This document shows positions 1 to 6,900 of a DNA stretch of 7,807 nt, in pieces. The DNA lies in assembly GCA_034665545.1 (NCBI GenBank), contig JAXDFO010000156.1, positions 1-7,807 of the forward strand. The letters are read 5' to 3'. Positions within the stretch are counted from its first letter, which is position 1, and each line of letters opens with the position of its first letter. A program made the position numbers and the translations under genes. The notes beneath the pieces are model-generated. The model had not been told where the DNA came from and ran no database searches. It saw only the letters and a list, made by a program, of their open reading frames with translations. Origin of the DNA: DASYML01 sp034665545 (GTDB lineage Bacteria > Acidobacteriota > Blastocatellia > Pyrinomonadales > Pyrinomonadaceae).

Positions 1-48
1 GGCCCGGCTGGCAGAGAATTCTTCGGCGCTCCTCATTCATTTACATGA
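1..48 (+). CDS. Possible C-terminal tail of an unidentified upstream gene (partial)
   Basis: Reading from base 1, this frame is open from the window edge and ends at TGA 46-48, which overlaps the ATG at 45-47 as ATGA, a usual arrangement for translationally coupled operon genes. Only 15 residues are visible, so no product can be named. The second frame is also open from the edge and stops at TAA 65-67, so it is an equally possible end of the upstream gene. The FHA gene's own frame is open to the edge as well. What is seen is open frame and overlap only; that a gene lies here is inferred from the compact operon layout. Confidence 0.3.
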   Translation, partial: GPAGREFFGAPHSFT

Positions 49-1118
49 CAACGAAACTGGTCATTAAGCGCAAGGCGGACGGACCCGCAACGCCGCCGCT
101 AGCCGAAAGAATATTGGGCGAACCGCTCATTACTATCGGCAGCGACGCGACGGCCTCTCTACGCTTGAACGGTTCCGGCGTCGCTCCCGAACAGACCGTC
201 ATCATCAACGATGAAGGCCAGATGTTGCTCATCAATCGCGCCGAAGGAACAGTCCTTAACGATGAGCCTCTGGCGCGCGAAGCCCGTCGCCCGTTGGCCC
301 ACGGCGACCGGTTGAGCATCGGCGATTACAATATTTTCTTCGTCTCGGCGGAGGCCGGAACTGTCGGGCAAACGCAGAACCAGGCCCGCGTCACGACGCG
401 CCTTTCGCCTCTGCCAGACCAGACGATGCCGACGCCCGCCAAAGACAGCGCGAGCGCGCAGCCGCCCGCGCAGAGAGAAACAGAGCCGCGCAACTTCGCC
501 GCGATACTCGACAGCCTGCGCACGGAAGAGGACAGCTTTTACCTGCTCATAGAAGGCGGCCCGCGCAACGGTCAACGCATTCGCATAGAGGCCAGAGAGA
601 TGCCGCTCGGTTGGAACTCGACCGGGCAGGAGGTCTCCTTCGACACGGCATCCGTGGTCGCGGCCCGCGCGCTGCTCAGAAAAGATTGGAGCGGCGTGGT
701 CGTGCAGAGTTTGGGCGCGGGGATGGTTGCGGTCAACGGCGAGCCCGTCGAAGCGACGCGCCACTTGGGCAACGGCGACCGCATCGTGATAGTCCCGACG
801 GCGATCACGACCGCGCAGAACAACGTCGTCCTGGTCTTTCATGAACCGGCCTCGCTGGTCGTGCTCGATTCGCTATTGCCGCAAAAACTGCCGCCTCCCG
901 TCGCCCTGCTTGAGCCGGGCGCGCAGGAGGGCAACGACGCGGGCCTCGCATTAAAATCACAAGCGGCGAAACAAGAGGCGATGTCACGCGCGCGCCCGAA
1001 GATGTTCAGTTCGGAGCGCACGATTTTCGGCTACTTTACTTTGATGGAAGTCCTGCTCATGCTGGCGTTCACGCTGGTCACGGCGGTCTTGATATTTCTG
1101 GGCCTGGAATATTTGTAA
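45..1118 (+). CDS. Tandem FHA-like domain protein with C-terminal membrane anchor, SctD-like T3SS component
   Basis: 357 residues from ATG 45. Residues 5-100 read as an FHA-type beta-sandwich: ITIGS (29-33), then TVLNDEPL and HGDRLSIGDYNIFF (to residue 99). A second, weaker copy spans about 163-260, with PLGWNS, VAVNGEPV and GNGDRIVIV. The canonical phosphothreonine contacts are missing in copy one: GR is GS at 32-33, and the SxxH position reads APEQ at 47-50; the structural Asn (N72) remains. A proline/alanine/charge-rich linker (about 103-160) separates the copies. One hydrophobic helix at about 336-355 ends two residues before the stop, so the protein is tail-anchored with both FHA domains presumably cytoplasmic. 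Known: SctD ring proteins (YscD, PrgH, chlamydial CdsD) have cytoplasmic FHA-like domains, often degenerate, but continue after the membrane helix into periplasmic ring domains, which are absent here. Inferred: an SctD-like scaffold or accessory of the export apparatus, co-transcribed with sctV 45 bp downstream. No clear ribosome site precedes ATG 45, and the frame is open to base 3, so the true start may lie upstream of the window. Confidence 0.8.
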   Translation: MTTKLVIKRKADGPATPPLAERILGEPLITIGSDATASLRLNGSGVAPEQTVIINDEGQMLLINRAEGTVLNDEPLAREARRPLAHGDRLSIGDYNIFFVSAEAGTVGQTQNQARVTTRLSPLPDQTMPTPAKDSASAQPPAQRETEPRNFAAILDSLRTEEDSFYLLIEGGPRNGQRIRIEAREMPLGWNSTGQEVSFDTASVVAARALLRKDWSGVVVQSLGAGMVAVNGEPVEATRHLGNGDRIVIVPTAITTAQNNVVLVFHEPASLVVLDSLLPQKLPPPVALLEPGAQEGNDAGLALKSQAAKQEAMSRARPKMFSSERTIFGYFTLMEVLLMLAFTLVTAVLIFLGLEYL

Positions 1119-1121
1119 GTT

Positions 1122-1159
1122 GTAAAGGCTGAGAGTTCAGCTATCGTTTGAGCCTTTGC
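1122..1159 (+). promoter_or_regulatory. Inverted repeat able to form alternative hairpins just before sctV
   Basis: AAAGGCT (1124-1130) pairs perfectly with AGCCTTT (1151-1157), extendable by one G-U and one G-C pair to 1122/1159, with a 20-base loop. Inside it, GCTGA (1128-1132) and TCAGC (1137-1141) form a second hairpin with a 4-base loop. The two share bases 1128-1130 and cannot form together. The outer 3' arm ends four bases before the ATG at 1164. No T-run follows, so it is not a typical intrinsic terminator. A role in tuning sctV translation or in RNA processing between the two genes is inference. Confidence 0.4.
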
Positions 1160-1163
1160 GAAG

Positions 1164-3359
1164 ATGGATAAGTTTCTCAAACAACTGAGCGGGTTCTGGC
1201 AAGCGGTCAGGAGCGGCAACGTTCTTCGCGTCATGTCTCGCTACAGCGATTTGATTCTGCCCGTCGCTTTGATGCTTGCCATCAGCACGCTTTTCATCCC
1301 GATTCCGACACCGCTCATCTCCGTCCTCGTCGTTATCAATCTCTCGCTCTCGCTCATCGTCCTGGCGACTTCGCTCTATATCTCAAGCCCCATTCAACTG
1401 ACTTCTTACCCGACCATCCTTCTACTCACGACGCTCTTTCGTCTCTGCCTGAGCGTCTCGGTCGCGCGCAGCATTCTTGAGCGGGCCTACGCCGGAGAAG
1501 TGATTGAGACGCTCGGCAAGTTTACGGGCGGCGGCAACGTCATCGTCGGCGGCGTTATCTTCGTGATGATATTAGTGGTCCAATTTATCGTTGTCGCCAA
1601 AGGCTCGGAGCGCGTCGCGGAGGTCGCCGCGCGCTTCACTCTGGATGCGATGCCGGGCAAGCAGATGTCCATTGACGCGGACATGCGTTCGGGCCTGCTC
1701 ACGCAGGAGCAGGCCAGGCAGATGCGCGGGTCGCTTCAGAAGGAGTCGCAGCTTTACGGCGCGATGGACGGCGCGATGAAGTTCGTCAAGGGCGATTCCA
1801 TCGCTACCATCGTCATCGCCATGACCAACATCGTCGCAGGGTTAGCGATAGGCATTCTCTACAAGGATTTGAAAATCGGACAAGCCTTGCAGAAGTACAC
1901 TGTGATGACCATCGGTGATGGACTGTCCGCGATTATCTCTTCGATACTGATTACTGTTTCGGCTGGCATCGTCGTGACGCGCGTGGCCGCAGACGAAGAG
2001 CACTCGAACGTCGGCTCCGACATCAGCCTCCAACTCTTCGACAATCCGAAGCCGCTCTTCGTGGCCGCCGCGCTCCTGCTCCTGCTCGCGCTCATACCGG
2101 GCATGCACCTGCCCTTTCTCATCATCGGCGGCATCGTCGCCGCGCTGGCCGTGACGCTCCAGCGCGCACGCCAACGCGCCGCGCGCGAGGAATCCGAACG
2201 CCTCGCCAAGACGGGAGCCGTCAACGGGCGCGACGAATTACAACCGACCTTCTCGGTCCCTCTGGCCGTCGTCGTCAGTTCAAACTTGACGCCGTTGATT
2301 GACAAGAGCACGCCCTCCGGCCTGCGCTTCCGTGAGGAACTGCCCAAGCTGCGCTCGTCCATCTACTACGACCTCGGCGTGATGCTGCCCAACGTCTACA
2401 TCAGCGGCAACGCCCCGCTCAAACAGGACGAATATTTCATCGCGCTCAAGGAGGTTCCGGTCGTCTACGGGATGCTCAAACCCGATTGCGTGTACGTCAA
2501 CGATTCGGCTGAACACATCAAGGTCTTCGGCCTCGAAGGCGAGGACGTGCTCAACCCCGCAGACCTCAAGCCTGGCTCCTGGATTCCCGCAGAACAACGC
2601 CCGATAGCAGAACTCGCGGGCCTCAAAGTCTGGGAACCGGCGGAAGTCATCACGCTTCATCTCTCGCGCATCATGAAGAAATACTCGCACGAGTTTATAG
2701 GCATACAGGAATCGCAGGCGTTGCTAGACTTCGCCGCGCGCGGTGTGCCCAAGCTCGTTGAAGAGGTCGTGCCGAAGGTCGTCACCATTCATCAATTCAC
2801 CGACGTGTTGCAGAGACTGGTCCAGGAAGGGATTTCCATCCGTGACATCAAAACGATTCTAGACTCGCTCTCCGAGTGGGGACGCATAGAGAAGGACACG
2901 GTGATGCTGACCGAGTATGTTCGCTCGTCGCTCAAGCGATACATCTCGTTCCGCTATACGGAAGGGCGCGACACGCTCTTCGTCTACCTGCTAGACCCTG
3001 AGATTGAGGACGTGATTCGCGGCGCGGTGCGTCGCACTTCGACAGGCTCTTTCCTCTCGCTAGACCCTTCCATCGCGCACGATATTCTCGAAGCCCTGCG
3101 CCGCGAGATAGCCAACCTCCCGCCGACGGCACAGAAGCCCGTCATCATCACGGACATGGAACTGCGCCGCTTCGTGCGCAAGATGGTCGAACTCGAATTT
3201 CCCACCCTCGCCGTTCTCTCATACCAGGAGCTCACGCCCGAATTGAACGTCCAGCCCGTCGGTCGCATCTCCATGCGGCCCAACCCCAACGCCTACATGA
3301 CGGGGGCCGCAACCGGAAACGCGCTCCCGCAAACGACGGCCTTGACTGAGAATTTCTAA
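1164..3359 (+). CDS. sctV: Type III secretion export gate protein SctV (FlhA/FHIPEP family)
   Basis: 731 residues; SctV is usually about 680-710. It forms the nonameric inner-membrane export gate that selects substrates and chaperones and takes part in energy-coupled export. Hydrophobic helices lie at about 26-45, 48-70, 76-98, 125-146, 212-233, 247-272 and a long stretch at 295-335. The FHIPEP family signature sits at 150-174 (RVAEVAARFTLD, then PGKQMSIDAD), followed by the conserved MDGAMKFVKGD at 201-211. The cytoplasmic domain spans about 360-700. Injectisome-branch motifs are clear: EFIGIQESQALLD, GISIRDIKTILDSLSEW from 556, TEYVRSSLKRYI, YLLDPEIEDVIR, and VLSYQELTPELNVQPVGR at 684-701. 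These match SctV (YscV/InvA/HrcV) rather than flagellar FlhA. The 30-residue tail after R701 is polar (Asn, Thr, Ala, Gly) and is probably disordered. The start at 1164 gives the short amphipathic lead expected before helix 1, but it has no good Shine-Dalgarno; an in-frame ATG at 1233 is the alternative. The gene probably shares a transcript with the FHA gene. Confidence 0.97.
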   Translation: MDKFLKQLSGFWQAVRSGNVLRVMSRYSDLILPVALMLAISTLFIPIPTPLISVLVVINLSLSLIVLATSLYISSPIQLTSYPTILLLTTLFRLCLSVSVARSILERAYAGEVIETLGKFTGGGNVIVGGVIFVMILVVQFIVVAKGSERVAEVAARFTLDAMPGKQMSIDADMRSGLLTQEQARQMRGSLQKESQLYGAMDGAMKFVKGDSIATIVIAMTNIVAGLAIGILYKDLKIGQALQKYTVMTIGDGLSAIISSILITVSAGIVVTRVAADEEHSNVGSDISLQLFDNPKPLFVAAALLLLLALIPGMHLPFLIIGGIVAALAVTLQRARQRAAREESERLAKTGAVNGRDELQPTFSVPLAVVVSSNLTPLIDKSTPSGLRFREELPKLRSSIYYDLGVMLPNVYISGNAPLKQDEYFIALKEVPVVYGMLKPDCVYVNDSAEHIKVFGLEGEDVLNPADLKPGSWIPAEQRPIAELAGLKVWEPAEVITLHLSRIMKKYSHEFIGIQESQALLDFAARGVPKLVEEVVPKVVTIHQFTDVLQRLVQEGISIRDIKTILDSLSEWGRIEKDTVMLTEYVRSSLKRYISFRYTEGRDTLFVYLLDPEIEDVIRGAVRRTSTGSFLSLDPSIAHDILEALRREIANLPPTAQKPVIITDMELRRFVRKMVELEFPTLAVLSYQELTPELNVQPVGRISMRPNPNAYMTGAATGNALPQTTALTENF

Positions 3360-3381
3360 GCCGACATTCGCCCGTGTGATG

Positions 3382-3945
3382 TTAAGAGGAAAGCTGTTCG
3401 AGCCTCTCGATGGTCGTGGAGAGTTGGTAAGTAATCTCTTCCGGCAACCTGTATTTGAGCAGGGAAGTCAAACGGCGTTGCTCTTCCGGTGCAGCCGCCT
3501 TGAGTTGGGGCGGGACATCGCGCAGCAAAGGTTTGCGCAAAAAATTCAACAGGGTTCTGATGCTGAGGCTCGCTTTATTTCCGGCCCAGCAAAGAAAAAA
3601 TTTCTCTCGCTGCTCGCTCGAAGTGGTCTTGACTTCGATATAGTCGAGTGCTTCCTTGAGTTGCTCGTCAACGGGCTTGTGAAGACCGTTCATGCGCTGG
3701 TCGAAAAGATTCTGGACCAGTCCGGGCACATGCTCTCCGGCGACCGCGTCCAGGTCGAAGACATCGAACCTCGTTGGCGAGAGCGGCAAGTCCATCGCCG
3801 GGAGGATGTACTCTTTAATCAAACCTTCGAGCGCGTCGAGCGCGATGGCCCTGTGCGCGGGGTTGGTCTCATCCAGCCTGCTCAACCATTGGTCTATCTC
3901 TCGCGGCCCGACCTGCAAGGAAGCCGCCGTTACCTCTGTGCTCAT
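3382..3945 (-). CDS. Small partner protein of the large nuclease-type protein; candidate immunity protein or export chaperone
   Basis: 187 residues, family not recognised. It is the second gene of a leftward pair: TGA of the large gene (3947-3945) shares its last A with ATG 3945-3943, and AAGGAGG (3959-3953) sits 7 bases upstream, inside the last codons of the large gene. A GTG one codon earlier (3948) is only 4 bases from that site, so ATG 3945 is preferred. The protein is soluble, has no signal peptide or membrane helix, has a single Cys (in FFLCW), and looks mostly helical, with several proline-bounded segments. It is mildly acidic (about 28 Asp/Glu against 22 Lys/Arg). Tight coupling downstream of a nuclease-tipped protein fits an immunity protein, as in polymorphic-toxin pairs; an acidic small partner beside a T3SS substrate fits a secretion chaperone equally well, although class I chaperones are usually shorter. 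The function is inferred from context alone. It converges on sctV, with 22 bp between the stops and no visible terminator hairpin. Confidence 0.85.
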   Translation of the reverse strand: MSTEVTAASLQVGPREIDQWLSRLDETNPAHRAIALDALEGLIKEYILPAMDLPLSPTRFDVFDLDAVAGEHVPGLVQNLFDQRMNGLHKPVDEQLKEALDYIEVKTTSSEQREKFFLCWAGNKASLSIRTLLNFLRKPLLRDVPPQLKAAAPEEQRRLTSLLKYRLPEEITYQLSTTIERLEQLSS

Positions 3946-6900
3946 CACCTTGCCTCCTTCGTGCCGTACTCTCTGCCGAGGGTGCGGAAAGTTTCTTCCA
4001 TCGTCCCGAAGCGCTGCCTCAACAAGTCTCTCACCGGCACGCCTCTATTCTGGGCCATTAATTGGCCCAACTTCGCCGTCGCATCCCGGTCCATCGCGCG
4101 CAGGTCGTCCATGCTGAAAGTGCGGTCGCCGATTTTGAGAAACGGTCGCGCGTGGTCCGCGCCGACGGTCGCCTCCAACCTGTCAAGATAATCTGTCCTG
4201 AGAAGCTCATTGAATCCTGGTCCAGTCTCGCGTATGTAGATGCCGACTTCACGCGGCTGCGCGCCGCTCGCATGTTCTATCCATGTGCGGTAACGGTCGA
4301 ACTGCGCCTTATCCGCCAGAGCGGAGAGCAGAGCGTTGGGCGTGTTCTTGACCTCATCGAGATGTAACACGCCGTTCGACGTTTGATAATAGACATCCGC
4401 TTCAACGTTGGCGATGTCAATGGTCGGCAAGCCGCCGCGTATCTGCTGGTTGTCTCTCGCGCCGATGACGACGGACGTGCCTTCCGCGATGTTCCCGCGC
4501 TTGATGACGGTCGCCGCGTGTTCGAGTTCCGCGAGGCTCTGGCCCACCTTCGCTTTATCGGTATCATTGGCGACCGATTTAATTAAATCTTTGTAAGCCT
4601 CGTTAGTATTTAAGTCCAGCAGATTCTTGCTGCGCGCTTCCTGAAGCACGCTCAGCGTCTCTTCTATCTGCGCGCGCGTCTCCGCGTCAAGGTCCGTGCG
4701 ATTGAGCGCGCGTTCGACCACTGGCCCAAGTCCCACGTCATTCCAGACGCGCGAGTTTATCCCTTGCGCGTCCGGCGTCACGGTCGCATTAATCTCGGAA
4801 GGGTTGACGACGCCATCGCCGCCTGCGCCGTCGCCGCTTCCCGTGCGCGAAGGCTCGGTCGGCTCGCCCGTGCCCTCGCCGTCCTTGCGCATGACCATCT
4901 TCATCGTGCGCCCGTCAGGCAGGGCCACATCGCGCACTTCGTACAGGCGCGGGTCCAGTTGGGCCAACTCTTGTCTCGCGCGGGCCATCCAGGCGTTGAC
5001 CGATTCGGCCCCGTAGAGATTGCCTATGCCGCCCGCCTGCCGCGCGTTGTGTCCGAGCATCGCGCCCCAGAAGGCCATCTGCGCGACCTGCGTCATGCGT
5101 TCCTGCGGCGTCAACTGATTCCAGTTGGCTGCGAGGTTAAAGCCCAGGTCGGCCATCGCCGCCGTGTCCGTATACTGTGCCGCGACGTTGAGGCTCGAAG
5201 AGAGACGCAACAATCCGGCGTCAACCTCTGCGCCTCTGGCGACCGCGCTGGCGACGCGCGCAGACGCGCCGAGCGCGGCCAGTCCGACCACGTTCGCGCC
5301 GAAGCCGAGCCATGCCATGCGCGCCTGCGCATCCGTCGGAGAGAGCGTCTGCCCGTGATTATATCGGTCCAGTAATTCGCTCCCCGCGCGTCCCGCGCCC
5401 CAGGCCGAGACTGCGCCGCCCGCGCCCATCACTATCGGCGTCGCTAAACCGTCAGTGCCGATGATTAACGCGCCCGCCACGATAACGCCGCCGACCAGCG
5501 CGACCTTGTCGAAGAAGGGCACGACCGTGTGCTCCCAAAACGAGTTGGCGTGCGTGTCCTCCGTCAAGATGTCCGCGCGACCATTGGCCCCGGTCAGATG
5601 ACCGTCCCTCGCATAACTGACGCGGCCCGCCGGAAGCTTGTTGTTATCTTTCCAGTCTCCGATGCTCGAATAGGTGCGGCCCGTGTTGTCAACGAAATGC
5701 TCGCGGCCATCCGTTCCGTTGACGCGGAACAATGGCAACTGCACCAGTCCCGTCTCCTTTGAATCGAACATCACAGGAAGCACAGTCACCTGCGGCGCAT
5801 CACCGCCGACTTTGTGTATCGCGGCCTCGACTGGTCCAATAGCCTCCTGCGCCTGCCCCGTGTAGAAATCCCATTGGCCCTTGTTGAAGGCCGCTTCCTG
5901 CTGCGCGTTTTGCGGCGAGTTGTTCGGCGGGATGTTCATCGCCATCCCGATTTCGTTTCGCAGGTCGGAGCCGGATAACTGGCGCGAGCCGTCGCCGCGC
6001 AGTTCAAGATACTGCGTGAAAGTAGAGCCGATGATGGCCTGATAATTCTGGTCCAGAAACTTGTTGAGCTTGCCCGTGTCCGCGCCGTTGATGTTGACGA
6101 CGGTGTTGACGTTCGCGGGCCTCTCATTGCCAGCGAGGTGGTCTGCCTCCGCGCGGACGATCATCTCCTTCGGAGTCACGTCAACGAAAGTGAGTAGCTC
6201 GCCGAGCGTGCCCGCCGCGCCGCTCCGGCTGTAAGCGGCGAAGAAGGCTGCCTGGTCCGCGCGGTCCATCTGCGCGAAAGCATTCCAGGCGAGCTTCGTT
6301 CCGTAAAGCGACTTTGACACGCTCAAGGGGTCGTTGATGTCGCCCATCTGTTGTTGTAGATAACCGTTGCCGTCCGTAAGCGACTTCATCTGCGCCTGCC
6401 ACTTGCCGAGCGTGCCTGAGTCCTTGAGGGCTTGCGTCATCCGCGAGGCGTTGTCAGGGTCTAGCAATGCGCGCAAGTTAAAGCTTAGATACTGAGTGTT
6501 GCTGCCGCCGTTCGGCGTCTTGCGCGTCATCGCTATGACGATGTCAGATTCTGGCAGAGGACTGCCGTTACGGTCCTGCATCGTGCCCTGCTTGACCGCG
6601 ACGAGGTCGAAGATGGCGTCCGGGTTAGCCTGCTTCAGCCCCGCGATAACGGGCGCGTAAAGTTGCTGTTCGAGCGGCGTCGGGTCAATGCCGAAGAGTT
6701 GGCCGCTTTTGATTAGATTCTGCGCGGGACGATTGCCCAGAATCTGCGCCAGCGCATTGAGCGTCTCTTTGTTGTCGTCTAAATAATGGTCCAATTCCAC
6801 TGCGTCGCCGGGACCGAGCGAGGCGCGCGCGCCCGTCTTCCACTGGTCCAGTGGAGAAGCGTTGTTGTTATCGAGTTGAAGAGAGACGCGGCTCGCGTCA

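Noticed and set aside
159..842. Leftward open frame of 227 codons inside the FHA gene
   Set aside because: The translation is rich in Arg and Ala with no domain pattern, while the opposite frame gives FHA motifs and a membrane helix; it is a shadow of GC-rich codons.
1859..2362. Leftward open frame of 167 codons inside sctV
   Set aside because: It lies wholly opposite a highly conserved family region, and its Ser/Arg-rich translation is typical of antisense artefacts.
1164..3359. Flagellar FlhA as the identity of the export gate
   Set aside because: The cytoplasmic motifs (ISIRDIKTILDSLSEW, TEYVRSSLKRYI, VLSYQELTPELNVQPVGR) follow the injectisome SctV pattern, and the neighbour is an FHA/SctD-like protein with no flagellar genes in view.
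3360..3381. Intrinsic terminator between the convergent ends of sctV and the partner gene
   Set aside because: The 22-bp gap only offers a 4-bp ACAT/ATGT pairing with no T-run; there is no supportable terminator.
3522..3538. Small palindrome GCAAAGGTTTGC inside the partner gene
   Set aside because: Short, inside coding sequence and without any related site nearby; a chance occurrence is likely.
3590..3606. A-run followed by T-run in the partner gene as a possible frameshift site
   Set aside because: The minus-strand reading frame continues cleanly through Lys-Phe-Phe-Leu-Cys-Trp to a normal end, and no useful product lies in the shifted frames.
3376..4191. Rightward open frame of 271 codons directly downstream of sctV, antisense to the small partner gene and the end of the large gene
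   Set aside because: It has no ribosome site and no recognisable motif, and it lies opposite two genes with strong support: the coupled TGATG start with AAGGAGG, G/C-rich third positions, and the nuclease motif. It is best explained as an antisense shadow of GC-rich coding sequence.
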